Shown here in pieces: positions 35,119-44,774 of a stretch of DNA of 62,265 nt. The translations under genes and the position numbers were made by a program. The stretch is from positions 1-62,265 of the forward strand of contig DCIB01000024.1 of the NCBI GenBank assembly GCA_002315915.1, written 5' to 3'. The notes beneath the pieces were generated by a model. That model worked only from the letters and a program-made list of their open reading frames with translations. It made no database searches and was not told the DNA's origin. Every line of letters starts with the position of its first letter. The first letter of the stretch is position 1. Origin of the DNA: Caryophanales bacterium UBA1737 (GTDB lineage Bacteria; Bacillota_I; Bacilli_A; ML615J-28; CAG-313).

Positions 35119-37041
35119 CTATTTAGAATAATTTTCCATTATATAATCTAATACACAATCATAAATCATATTTTGAGTATTAGTATAAGAAATACTAGAT
35201 GTAACAGATGTATTAAGATTATTATTAAATACATAATCAATCATAGCTACTTTATATGTTTTAGTATTAGATATTGATGTAGATGAAGGACAATTAGAAT
35301 AACATGAACTACTTAATTTAGTCATTATTGTTTTTAATTTTGAACCTGTTATTTCCATATAATAAACACAGTTTTCAAAAGGGAATACCTTTTTTACATC
35401 AGCTAAAGTAATATCACCAGCGGCAATCACATCTCTTACACCACCTGTATTAATAAAGCCATATTGAGCACCAGTTAATTCACACATAGTTTCTATTGCA
35501 ATATCACCCATATCTTCTTTCGTTAATTTTGATGATGTATATCCAATTGATTGTTTAGATGCAGCAATAATATCTGCATAATTATCTTGAATATCTAATA
35601 TATTTTGATCAGAAACTTCATCATAAACAGTATAATGTTTAAAGCTAGATGATGTGGCTTTACCATTACTAATAGTAATAGATAATGTTCCGACATTTTT
35701 ATTTTTAGTATAAGATTGTAAAACAGGCATACTATAATTATCAGATCTAGTTATTGTTTCTTGAATTGATTCATGAGTATGAGCACATAATACACCATCA
35801 ATTAAAGAATCACCTGATAATGCAGCAAGCTCTTCTAAAGTTGATTGATAATATTCATGAATTGAAACAATTACACAATCACAATCTTCTTCAGTTCTTA
35901 ATTCTTTTGCTAATTCTTCAATAAGTGGTACTGGATCAACAAATTTATAATTACCTAAACTTGATGCAGCTATTGAATTAGTTAAGTTTTCTCCAATAGC
36001 TCCAATAATACCTACTTTTAAACCATTATTTTCAACAATAACATAATCATCAATCCAACAAGGTTTTTGATTGGTTGTTTTATTAACAATATTACAACCT
36101 AAAAACTTACAATTTAATTCACCATCAGATGCATCACCGTTTTTGTATTTCGCAATAGTATCTAATCCCCAGTCAAACTCATGGTTTCCAATAACAAAAC
36201 AATCAAATTCCATTAGATTTAATATATCTATAAATACTTTACCTTGAGACATATTAGAAACATATTCACCTTGGAATAAATCGCCATTTGCAACCTTTAT
36301 ATAAGAAGTAGTATTTTCTAATCTTTTAATTAGAGTAGATACTTTATCTAAACCAGTTAAATTAGCATCTTCATCAGTAAATGCAGCTCCATGAGTATCA
36401 TTAATTGAAAATATATTTACTGTTCCACTATTAGTTTTAGTAAATGTTGATGTGCCACGTGCTCCACATACGCATGAATAATAATATGTGTTACCACTTT
36501 TTAAGTATGATGAAGTAGTTACTTTTTGATTATATGTATGACTTAATTTACTTCCATATGTAAAAGTAGTTGTACCACATGCACCGCAAGAACAAGATTT
36601 ATAGTAAATAGCAGCGCTAGTACATGTTGCAGCTGACTTCAAATAATCAGTAGTTCGTACTTGACATGTATATGAATGAACATGTTCAGGTAATTTTGTA
36701 CCTTCTGCTTCAATTGTATCAGTAACCCCACATCTTACACAGGATCTAGTTTTTGTACCATTTTCTGTAGTAGTAGCATCATTATTATAAACATACTCTC
36801 CATAAGAATGACCTAAAGCAGTAGAATACTCAAAAGTATTGGCTCCTTTTTCACCACATGAACAAGAATAATAATATATAGCTCCATGAGTACAATTAGC
36901 ATCTTCACATAAAAATTCTCCAGATATTATCTTATGAGTGAACTCATGTTGATGATCATTAAAAATATTTAAAATAAAATCACATGAAGTAATAAATAAA
37001 GATAGTATTAAAGAAGTAATTATTAGTATTATTTTTTTCAT
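35119..37041 (-). CDS. UshA-like 5'-nucleotidase lipoprotein with CSCG repeat stalk
   Basis: The 640-residue protein has a signal peptide with lipobox ITSC. Residues 30-205 hold three close repeats of the type YYYSCSCG...G..TF (near 56, 147 and 188) and one variant, TRSCVRCG near 103, between His-Ser/Thr-Tyr stretches. The metallophosphoesterase core begins with IFSINDTHG near 210 and includes VIGNHEFDWG near 285 and CAHTHESI near 402. The 5'-nucleotidase C-terminal domain follows with NTGGVRDVIAAGDI near 535. It probably dephosphorylates nucleotides outside the cell. The Cys repeats may bind metal or form a stalk. Confidence 0.85.
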   Translation of the reverse strand: MKKIILIITSLILSLFITSCDFILNIFNDHQHEFTHKIISGEFLCEDANCTHGAIYYYSCSCGEKGANTFEYSTALGHSYGEYVYNNDATTTENGTKTRSCVRCGVTDTIEAEGTKLPEHVHSYTCQVRTTDYLKSAATCTSAAIYYKSCSCGACGTTTFTYGSKLSHTYNQKVTTSSYLKSGNTYYYSCVCGARGTSTFTKTNSGTVNIFSINDTHGAAFTDEDANLTGLDKVSTLIKRLENTTSYIKVANGDLFQGEYVSNMSQGKVFIDILNLMEFDCFVIGNHEFDWGLDTIAKYKNGDASDGELNCKFLGCNIVNKTTNQKPCWIDDYVIVENNGLKVGIIGAIGENLTNSIAASSLGNYKFVDPVPLIEELAKELRTEEDCDCVIVSIHEYYQSTLEELAALSGDSLIDGVLCAHTHESIQETITRSDNYSMPVLQSYTKNKNVGTLSITISNGKATSSSFKHYTVYDEVSDQNILDIQDNYADIIAASKQSIGYTSSKLTKEDMGDIAIETMCELTGAQYGFINTGGVRDVIAAGDITLADVKKVFPFENCVYYMEITGSKLKTIMTKLSSSCYSNCPSSTSISNTKTYKVAMIDYVFNNNLNTSVTSSISYTNTQNMIYDCVLDYIMENYSK

Positions 37042-37083
37042 ATATAATCTCTTTTCTTATCATATATATTTTAACATATATAT

Positions 37084-37118
37084 AAAAAAACGAGTATGCA
37101 TTAGCATACTCGTATATT
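37084..37118 (-). terminator. terminator of the MFS pseudogene
   Basis: ACGAGTATGC pairs with GCATACTCGT around ATTA, with a run of A (U on the minus strand) after the stem. It follows the stop at 37126. Confidence 0.85.
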
Positions 37119-37125
37119 TTATATA

Positions 37126-38448
37126 TTAAGCTTCAATTTCGTTTGCTTTCTTAGTTTTTACCATTGATATAACAAGAGGTATAAATGATACTAACATAAA
37201 TGCAGCGGCAGCTAAGAATAAATAATTATTTGGCATTTCTATAGTTTTTCCATCACCAGCATCATAAACAGTACCTAGAGTTTTAATTATAATTTGAGCT
37301 ACTAGAGGACCAATAATCATAGGGAAAAGATTATAGAATATTTGTCTTACTCCTTCTAAACCACCACGTTCGTTTTCAGGACATAAATTCTTAAACCAAG
37401 CATTTAAAGCTGATAAATTAACCATATATCCCAAACATGCAATAATTAATGCAATAGTAACTGTTGTAATTGTCATTGCAAAAGTTAACCAAATACATCC
37501 AACAATAGAAATACAAATAGAAATAAATGTAATTAAAGGTGCTTTACCATGGTTAGTTGGTTTTATAAATAAGAACGATAATCCTGTTGCAGCAAGCATA
37601 CCAATACCCATTATAATAGAACCCATTCCTTTAGTAAGTGGTTCTCCAGATATTTCAGGGAATGCATACCATAAATAGTTTGTTGCATAAGACATATATA
37701 CATTAAATCCACATGTATAAATACATAATGTCAATAATAATAATAGCATATCTTTAATAGCAAATATTTCTTTAAATTTAAATTGTTGTGCAAATTGTCC
37801 CCAAAATTTAGGATGAGTTACAGCAGGTTTTAAATCTTTATCATCTTTTAATAAGAATATAGCAATAACTCCACAAATTAAAACAACTCAACCAACAAAT
37901 GCAAATATTGGCATAAATGATCCAAATGCTTGAACAATAGTACCTTGTAAACCTTGAATAATAATATTAGCAACAATACTACAAGCACTTACAATTGTAG
38001 CTACAGTTCCACGATTTGTTTTATCAGAAATATCAGTAGTCCAAGGTTGGAATCCACCTGTAAATCCAAATGAACCCCAGAAAGACATAATAGAATCCAT
38101 TGCAACTACATAGAATGGAATAAACATTAAACCTTTATCTGTTTCAGGAATAAAATCTGCAAAGCCAAATAATATTGTAAAAATACCCCAGAAAATCATA
38201 CCAATAGTAATAATCTTTTGACGTTTACCAAGTCTATCAGATAATGTTCCACCTATAAATGATGCTAAAACTGTAAAAGCACCAGACATTGAAGTCATCC
38301 ATGTAATAACTTCTGATTTACCAGTCAATTCTAACGCATAAGCAGCAAAAGTAGAATTTTCAACTGCCCAACACAATTGACCTACAAGTCCAAACATAGT
38401 TATTAAAAACCAGTTCTTACGACTTAATACTTTTTTTGTATTTTCCAT
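37126..38448 (-). pseudogene. MFS transporter interrupted by an in-frame TGA
   Basis: Two open frames (37888-38448 and 37126-37749) are one 441-codon gene. The frame is open across the gap except for TGA at 37888-37890, giving FAFVG-stop-VVLICGVIAIFLL, where a Trp would fit the helix well. The N-terminal half has the MFS loop GGTLSDRLGKRQK near residue 65. Twelve helices are complete overall. AAGGAGAG precedes the start. TGA is a true stop elsewhere in the window, so this is a nonsense mutation or a base error, and reassignment is unlikely. It may once have imported a sugar for the neighbouring Gfo/Idh enzyme. Confidence 0.82.
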
Positions 38449-38521
38449 AAACTCTCCTTAATAAATATACATATATATTATATCTAATAAATATATCAAA
38501 TACCACTATACTTATAATTAA

Positions 38522-38551
38522 AAATAACAGACCAAAAGGGTCTGTTATTTA
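38522..38551 (-). terminator. terminator of the Gfo/Idh gene
   Basis: AAATAACAGACC pairs with GGTCTGTTATTT around AAAA, overlapping the stop codon at 38545. Confidence 0.85.
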
Positions 38552-39813
38552 TATAATTCTATTGGATTATATGGTTTTGAATTATTTAATCTTGATTCTT
38601 CAGCAGCCATAACTATCTTATGAGATTCTAATGTTTCCTTAATAGTAGTAACATCATCCTTACGTTTTATATCATCATATAATAAATCAACAAATGATTT
38701 GACTATTCTTAAATCAGCTTCTCCATGTCCAGGAATAAAAGGTATCGCAGGATGAATAGTTTTACTATATTTACCAAATACATTGATAATTATAGTTCTA
38801 TCATAATATATAATTTCACCTTTAGTACCCATAATATGACCAGATCTATGCATTTTCTTACTAAAAGCATTTAGAATATGATTAGCAGTAACACCATTTT
38901 CAAAATGCATATTAACTACTTGGTAATCACATACATCATTATCATTCAAATACACACATTTACCATAACTTGTATTATTTAAACATTTATACATATCAGT
39001 TTTTGTTGCGTTACACTTACCAGTCATAGTTCTATGATTATATTTAACAAATGTTGCTTTATAAAAAGGAGCAGTAAGATACGTCCATTCACAATCATAT
39101 GGACATTTATCTTTTACTTTACATCCTTTTAAACAATATTCTGTTGCTCCAACTGGTGCATTTGATTTATTAAAATATTTAAGTTCACCATAACTGGATA
39201 CACTATCACATCTAGAACCTATAAACCAATATAATAAATCTATATCATGACAACATTTAGCAAGTAATGCTGGAGTTGATGTATCACGTCTTTTCCAATT
39301 ACCTCTAACATATGAATGAGCAAAATGGAAATATCCAACATTTTCAGTATGATCTATATGAACTAAATCTCCAATTACTCCATCTTTTATAAAATCTTTT
39401 ATTTTAATAAAATAATTAGCATATCTTAAAACATGACAAACTATTAAATCTGCATTCTTTACTTTAGCAAGTTCATATAATTCTATACATTCATCTATAT
39501 TATCACTAACTGGTTTTTCTAACATTATTTTTTTATAACCAGTAATTAGAGCTTCTTTACATATTTCATAATGACTTTTATCTTGTGTAGATATAATTAA
39601 TCCATCAGATAACACACCAGCTTTAAAAAAATCAATAGTATTAGAAAAACATAAATCATTTTGAATATTATATTTTGGTTTAAAATCAATAATTGCTTGA
39701 GGATTAATATCACATATTGCTTTAATATAAGCTTTTTTCTTATAAAAAAGCTTAATAAAAGACATATATTCAGTTCCTCTATTACCAAGACCAATAACAG
39801 ATATACTTTTCAT
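38545..39813 (-). CDS. Gfo/Idh/MocA-family oxidoreductase with Cys-rich insert
   Basis: The 422-residue protein starts with a Rossmann NAD(P) site, VIGLGNRG, then has EKPVSDN near residue 98 and CCHDIDLLYW near 187 with the likely catalytic Asp and His pair. The family oxidises or reduces sugars, inositols and their derivatives. Residues of about 225-300 form an insert with about nine Cys (CLKGCKVKDKCPYDC, then CNATK, YKCLNN, GKCVY, VCDY). This could bind a metal or cluster. It follows the azlCD genes and precedes the MFS pseudogene. Its sugar is not known. Confidence 0.82.
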   Translation of the reverse strand: MKSISVIGLGNRGTEYMSFIKLFYKKKAYIKAICDINPQAIIDFKPKYNIQNDLCFSNTIDFFKAGVLSDGLIISTQDKSHYEICKEALITGYKKIMLEKPVSDNIDECIELYELAKVKNADLIVCHVLRYANYFIKIKDFIKDGVIGDLVHIDHTENVGYFHFAHSYVRGNWKRRDTSTPALLAKCCHDIDLLYWFIGSRCDSVSSYGELKYFNKSNAPVGATEYCLKGCKVKDKCPYDCEWTYLTAPFYKATFVKYNHRTMTGKCNATKTDMYKCLNNTSYGKCVYLNDNDVCDYQVVNMHFENGVTANHILNAFSKKMHRSGHIMGTKGEIIYYDRTIIINVFGKYSKTIHPAIPFIPGHGEADLRIVKSFVDLLYDDIKRKDDVTTIKETLESHKIVMAAEESRLNNSKPYNPIELYK

Positions 39814-39822
39814 AATAATCTC

Positions 39823-40125
39823 CTAAAATATATAAGTTAAAATAAACATTATTATTATTGCTACTAAAGCTGTTATATATAACTTTTGATCTAACAACGC
39901 TAGTATTATAACTACAACTGTACCAATTATAGCTATATAAATATTACTGCAACAATAAAATATATATGGAAAAGTTAATGCAGATAATACCGCATAGGGC
40001 ATATAATATAAGAAATCTTTAATAAATCTAGACTTAATTTTTTTAGTAACAAATACAATAGGAATAGCTCTAGGTATTGCTGTTACTAAAAACATGACTA
40101 TTAATACTGAAATGATATATGTCAT
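39823..40125 (-). CDS. azlD: AzlD-family branched-chain amino acid export subunit
   Basis: The 100-residue protein has three or four helices and the AzlD-type start TYIISVLIVMFLVTAIPRAIP. The chosen start at 40125 overlaps the azlC TGA as ATGA and follows GGAGG. The longer upstream reading from 40173 lies within azlC. With AzlC it forms a small-subunit exporter of branched-chain amino acids. Confidence 0.85.
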   Translation of the reverse strand: MTYIISVLIVMFLVTAIPRAIPIVFVTKKIKSRFIKDFLYYMPYAVLSALTFPYIFYCCSNIYIAIIGTVVVIILALLDQKLYITALVAIIIMFILTYIF

Positions 40126-40823
40126 AATGATTCCTCCTCTGTACGAGGAAATAAAATTGAACCAAATATACATGCAATAATAGTTGAAATAATAGTTTTA
40201 AATCCTGTTCCAATAGTACTAAATATAGGAACATAATATAATATGCACGATATAAATATAGCTAGTCCAATAACGTATATAATACTTTTACTTTTTTTTG
40301 CATTTGGTATAATTGCTGATAAAAACATTGAATATAATGAAATATTCATTACTTCTAATAAATTAGAAGGGAATAGTGATCCAAAAAAACATCCTAATGT
40401 AGTACCTAGTATCCATCCAAATAAAGCAATAGTAGTTAATCCAATCATATATGATGCTTTAATATCATCTTTTTCAGATATAGCTGTTGCATATATTTCA
40501 TCGGTTATGCCAAAACTCATAATAAATCTTTTCCACAAAGGCATCTTTATATCTATCCTTTGAGATAAAGAAATACTCATTAAAAGATATCTTAAGTTTA
40601 TTAATAATACTGTAATTCCTATTTCTAATAATGGAGCTAATTCAATCATTAACTTTTCACCTGCAAATTGCCCAGCAGAAGTTAAATTAGTTAATGACAT
40701 TATTATTGCTACAAGTGGGGATACACCATCATTTACACACATTACACCAAAAGCAAATGATACTGCAACATATCCAATTGCTATAGGTATGGCATTTTTA
40801 ATTCCTCTAAAAAAATCATTCAT
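40122..40823 (-). CDS. azlC: AzlC-family branched-chain amino acid exporter, large subunit
   Basis: The 233-residue membrane protein opens with FFRGIKNAIPIAIGYVAVSFAFGV and contains NLTSAGQFAGEKL near residue 46 and FGITDEIYAT near 108, all typical of AzlC. It ends in TGA that overlaps the azlD start. An extended -10 promoter lies about 25 bases before the start. The pair probably exports valine, leucine, isoleucine or toxic analogues. Confidence 0.88.
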   Translation of the reverse strand: MNDFFRGIKNAIPIAIGYVAVSFAFGVMCVNDGVSPLVAIIMSLTNLTSAGQFAGEKLMIELAPLLEIGITVLLINLRYLLMSISLSQRIDIKMPLWKRFIMSFGITDEIYATAISEKDDIKASYMIGLTTIALFGWILGTTLGCFFGSLFPSNLLEVMNISLYSMFLSAIIPNAKKSKSIIYVIGLAIFISCILYYVPIFSTIGTGFKTIISTIIACIFGSILFPRTEEESL

Positions 40824-40844
40824 AATATCACCAAATACATATAC

Positions 40845-40853
40845 ATTATATCA
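40845..40853 (-). promoter_or_regulatory. extended -10 promoter of azlCD
   Basis: On the minus strand TGATATAAT lies 22 bases before the azlC start, just after the terminator of the upstream glycosidase gene. No clear -35 is seen. The leader would be very short. Confidence 0.5.
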
Positions 40854-40865
40854 AAATATAAAATA

Positions 40866-40893
40866 ATAGCGATAAGTTTTTACTTATCGCTAT
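40866..40893 (-). terminator. terminator of the GH106-like gene
   Basis: ATAGCGATAAG (40866-40876) pairs with CTTATCGCTAT (40883-40893), overlapping the stop at 40880, with a T-rich tail on the minus strand. Confidence 0.85.
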
Positions 40894-43879
40894 AAATTTT
40901 AGGTTTTGATAATATTCCAATCTTATCTAAATAATAATTATTATTAGATTTTTTAATATCTTTCATATTAAACCATTTAGGACTATCAGATAATTTATAT
41001 TTATATTTAACATGAACAGCACCTAAAGAATTTTCACTACTAATAAAAGTTGTAATATCAAGTTTATTTAAATTATTATTTACTTTAAAAAAAGTAGTAA
41101 AAGGAGATTTATAAATATAATTTTTTATAGAATTATTAAAATTTAACTCTAATAATGCTGATGCATAATTATTAATAAAGACTTTTAGGTTTTCTCCTAA
41201 ACAATTTATATCATTATGATATGTAACTTTTCCAGTATAGAAAGGTAATCCTTGATAAGTGAGGTCTTTATATTTAATATAATCTTTTAGTTTATCAATA
41301 TAGAATGTATTAAATCTTTTATAAACACCAAAATTACCTATTATAAATATATTTTCTAATCTATCATTATCTATAAATGTTTGTTCAATAGTAATAATAT
41401 TTAATCCTTTAGATAGATTAATTGGGTATTTTTTAAATGATTTATCTAGATAATAATCATTACTATTTATATTGTATAAATTATTATTAATATCAATAGA
41501 TTGAATACTGCTTTCAGATACTAATTCACAAGATATATCAATCTTAGATATTACATTAAATTTTAATTTAATAGATTGATTACTATTTGATTTAGGAGAA
41601 ATCCATCTAGTTAAATTTGATTTATAACTATCCATATGAAGATATTTTCTTAAAGTATCAGATAATTTATAAATAATATCTTTCTTTGACTCTTTATTAT
41701 TTACAATAAATGATGCTTTATCTAATAATAAACAATTTTCATTATCTAATGAATACTTAACTTTATTTTTAAATTTTATAGGTTTACTACATTCTATAAT
41801 TGATTGTTCAGAAGAGTTATCATTTAAATTATTATCTAAATGTAACATAATTGGATCATTATTATAAGAATTAATATTAACAATAGTTTTATTGTTAATA
41901 TGCTTTACATCTAATTGAGAAATGTTAGCGTTAAATAAATTATATCTTGATACATTATATATTCCATTAATTGTTATATCTAAGATATTATTATCAACTT
42001 TTGTTATATGTTTTAATGGTGTACATTCATCTACATAACAATTTTTATATGTGTTAGTAATAAACAACCATTTAGATTTATCATCTTGTAATATGGTAGA
42101 TATATAATTAGGTAATGTTTTACCATTTGATGTAATATCATAATCTTTTAAATATGATAGCTTATTAATAATTTCATCATATTTAAGATTAATAAAATTG
42201 CTATAATCAACATTTGATTTAATTCCATCAATATATGATGGCTTATTTAAATAATATACTTTATTAGTTTTTGAATATTTATATAAATAATCTAATGTTG
42301 TTTTTCTAATTGTTACAAGAGAAGGAATTAAAATCGCATCATAATGACATTTACCAATATTTAAATTATCTTTACTAACAAGTTCTTCTAACATTGATTC
42401 TGATATATAATCAAAATCAATATGGTTATATAGTAATATATTTGCTAGATTTAAAAATTCTTTATCGATATTTTTATCTTGAGATAAAAAATAACTTTCA
42501 ATAGGATGTATTACACCTAATTTAATAATTCTTTTACCTTGTTTTAATAAATAATTTAGTCTTGAAGAAAAATCTTCGATTATTTTAAATTCTTTATACC
42601 AAGGAGTTTGATAAGAAAGTGATGGAGGATAATCTCTTTTAGATTCACCTTTTAATGAATAAAGTGATAAATGAGGAACAAACTGAGTAACGCCTAAACA
42701 AGATAACCATGATGTTTCTTCTATATATTTACTAAATTCAACAGCATATCTAGATACACCGTATGATTCACATAAAATATCTTCTTTTCCTAATTGATGA
42801 CAAATACTTGATACTTGTTTAATAGTAGTAAATTCATGTTTACCACATAATAAATCAAGCCCTGGTACTCCAAATCCAGAATAATGAGCCATTGCTTCAC
42901 CAACAACTCTTTGTTGAGTTATAAGTTTTGGTTCTTCCATTAAATGACCTGTTAAATTAAGATTTAATTTTTTTGCTTTAGAACCAAGATTTAAAGAATA
43001 TGCTTCTTTAAATCTTTTTGTTACATGATTAAAATAATCAAGTCTAGATTTTGGATAAATAGATGAATTATTATTAAAAAAGATATATGGAACATTATCT
43101 ATTAAAGAATATCTATATTCTTTAATAAAAGTATCATTAAAATCATCAGTCCATGCAATTATACCAATATATTTATTATTAGGTTTTTTATATAATTTAA
43201 ATGGCTTAAATTGTGGTTCATCAGTAAATATATTCTTAATTGTAGTACCAAACTTATCTTTTAAAAATTTTTCATAATTACCATATGTAATTTCTGCAAA
43301 TTTATTCATTGCATCAATAGATAATACATCAACATATGTTTGATTATTATAAGATGGCGATTCATCTGCTATACATAAATATAAATTATATAAAGTATCA
43401 CCATTTAAATCATCTACTATTGTTTGATTTTTAATAGTTAGATTAAATTGTTTTAATAATACTCTACCACTTAATAATTTATTATTAACAAATACAGGAT
43501 TAGTATCTAATGATTCATATGTTAATACTAAAAAACGTTGTCTATATTCTTTATATTTTGTAACAAATCCACCACCATACCCAGATGGCCATCTATCTTC
43601 ATCATATAAATTTGCATACATACCTAATGATTCAGCATAATCTACACATGATTTTACTAAATCATTAAACTCATCACTTAAATAGGGAGTATCTAATCCA
43701 CATCTAGGATGCATATAGAATCCACCAAAACCAATTTCTTTAAAAATATCTATTTGGTGTAATAATTCTTTTTTATCTAATTTATCATTCCAAGCCCAAA
43801 ATGGACAACCTCTATAAATAGAAGGTGGATTATTAAATGTTTTAATATCAAAATTACTCATAATACATTGTTCTTTCAT
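40880..43879 (-). CDS. large GH106-like glycosidase (alpha-L-rhamnosidase-type)
   Basis: The 999-residue protein opens with a barrel domain: FWAWNDKLDKKELLHQI near residue 25, GFGGFYMHPRCGLDT near 50 and ANLYDEDRWPSGYGGG near 95. A possible catalytic acid lies in IFTDEPQF near 218. C-terminal beta domains follow, likely carbohydrate-binding, from about 700. The pattern matches PF17132, which includes GH106 rhamnosidases. There is no signal peptide, so it works on imported oligosaccharides. The start may be the ATG at 43879 or at 43861, and neither has a strong ribosome binding site. The sugar specificity is uncertain. Confidence 0.65.
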   Translation of the reverse strand: MKEQCIMSNFDIKTFNNPPSIYRGCPFWAWNDKLDKKELLHQIDIFKEIGFGGFYMHPRCGLDTPYLSDEFNDLVKSCVDYAESLGMYANLYDEDRWPSGYGGGFVTKYKEYRQRFLVLTYESLDTNPVFVNNKLLSGRVLLKQFNLTIKNQTIVDDLNGDTLYNLYLCIADESPSYNNQTYVDVLSIDAMNKFAEITYGNYEKFLKDKFGTTIKNIFTDEPQFKPFKLYKKPNNKYIGIIAWTDDFNDTFIKEYRYSLIDNVPYIFFNNNSSIYPKSRLDYFNHVTKRFKEAYSLNLGSKAKKLNLNLTGHLMEEPKLITQQRVVGEAMAHYSGFGVPGLDLLCGKHEFTTIKQVSSICHQLGKEDILCESYGVSRYAVEFSKYIEETSWLSCLGVTQFVPHLSLYSLKGESKRDYPPSLSYQTPWYKEFKIIEDFSSRLNYLLKQGKRIIKLGVIHPIESYFLSQDKNIDKEFLNLANILLYNHIDFDYISESMLEELVSKDNLNIGKCHYDAILIPSLVTIRKTTLDYLYKYSKTNKVYYLNKPSYIDGIKSNVDYSNFINLKYDEIINKLSYLKDYDITSNGKTLPNYISTILQDDKSKWLFITNTYKNCYVDECTPLKHITKVDNNILDITINGIYNVSRYNLFNANISQLDVKHINNKTIVNINSYNNDPIMLHLDNNLNDNSSEQSIIECSKPIKFKNKVKYSLDNENCLLLDKASFIVNNKESKKDIIYKLSDTLRKYLHMDSYKSNLTRWISPKSNSNQSIKLKFNVISKIDISCELVSESSIQSIDINNNLYNINSNDYYLDKSFKKYPINLSKGLNIITIEQTFIDNDRLENIFIIGNFGVYKRFNTFYIDKLKDYIKYKDLTYQGLPFYTGKVTYHNDINCLGENLKVFINNYASALLELNFNNSIKNYIYKSPFTTFFKVNNNLNKLDITTFISSENSLGAVHVKYKYKLSDSPKWFNMKDIKKSNNNYYLDKIGILSKPKIYSDK

Positions 43880-43903
43880 TAATTAATATTTTATCATAAT
43901 TAA

Positions 43904-43936
43904 AAAATTGTTGTGAATTTAATTCACAACAATTTT
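43904..43936 (-). terminator. terminator of the alpha/beta hydrolase gene
   Basis: AAAATTGTTGTGAATT pairs with AATTCACAACAATTTT, starting at the stop codon of the gene and ending with a T-rich tail on the minus strand. Confidence 0.85.
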
Positions 43937-44774
43937 AGTTTATTGTATTTAAATAATTAGATACTAAAATATATCCTTGTTTTCCATCATATTCTATATA
44001 TGAGCAATGATCTGCATCTTTTATAATAGATATTTTTGAGTTATTTATTGAATCATGAATATATATTGAATCTTCTAAATACATAATATCATGTTCGGCA
44101 GCAACAATATATGTTGGACAAATAATCTTATTTAGATATTCATAAGTAAAATTAGGTTCTTCTAGCATTAAATTATTTAATATAGAAGGATTAATTAAAT
44201 TATTAACTAATACAAAACAAGTAAAAAATAACTTAAATGTTTTAGGATTAGAGTTTGCACCACAAGATACTAGTGCTTTAATTGAATCTGGATACATTGA
44301 TGCAAGAGCAATACCAACCATTGCTCCATCAGAATGTCCTACAAAGAATGGTTTATTAAGTTGCATATTAGTTATAAACTGATAAACATCTTCTGCCATT
44401 AATTCATATGATATGATACCAGGATCAGTTGATTTACCATGACATCTACTTTCAATTAAATATACTTTATAATCATTACCTAAATATGTAGCAAGTTCTC
44501 GTAATGTATCACAAGATCCACCATTACCATGTAATAGTATTAATGGATATCCTTCTCCATATACTTCATAATGCATTGTTATATTTGTTAATTCACAGTA
44601 ACTATCATTAGATTTTTCTACTGGATTAGGTAAATCTGATGTATCTAGTGTAATTAAATCATAATTATTAGATTTAATTCTTACTACTATTCTTTCTGTT
44701 ACAACAATAATACCTATTATGAATAAAATTATTCCTAATATTATTAAAGTTTTCTTTTTATTATTTTTCATCAT
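43935..44774 (-). CDS. membrane-anchored alpha/beta hydrolase
   Basis: The 279-residue protein has one N-terminal membrane helix and an alpha/beta hydrolase domain. LLHGNGG near residue 80 is the oxyanion region, GHSDG near 147 holds the nucleophile Ser, EHDIMY near 228 a candidate Asp, and ADHCSY near 256 the His. The triad is complete. It overlaps the end of the MFS gene upstream by 14 bases. Substrates could be esters or acyl groups on glycans. Either of two adjacent ATGs may be the start. Confidence 0.8.
   Translation of the reverse strand: MMKNNKKKTLIILGIILFIIGIIVVTERIVVRIKSNNYDLITLDTSDLPNPVEKSNDSYCELTNITMHYEVYGEGYPLILLHGNGGSCDTLRELATYLGNDYKVYLIESRCHGKSTDPGIISYELMAEDVYQFITNMQLNKPFFVGHSDGAMVGIALASMYPDSIKALVSCGANSNPKTFKLFFTCFVLVNNLINPSILNNLMLEEPNFTYEYLNKIICPTYIVAAEHDIMYLEDSIYIHDSINNSKISIIKDADHCSYIEYDGKQGYILVSNYLNTIN

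Noticed and set aside
37888..37890. Use of TGA as Trp (genetic code 4), suggested by the in-frame TGA in the MFS gene
   Set aside because: TGA ends moeA, the MoeA-PBP gene, eno, azlC and the ECF S-component gene. The eno TGA lies inside its terminator stem, and TGG is used for Trp throughout.
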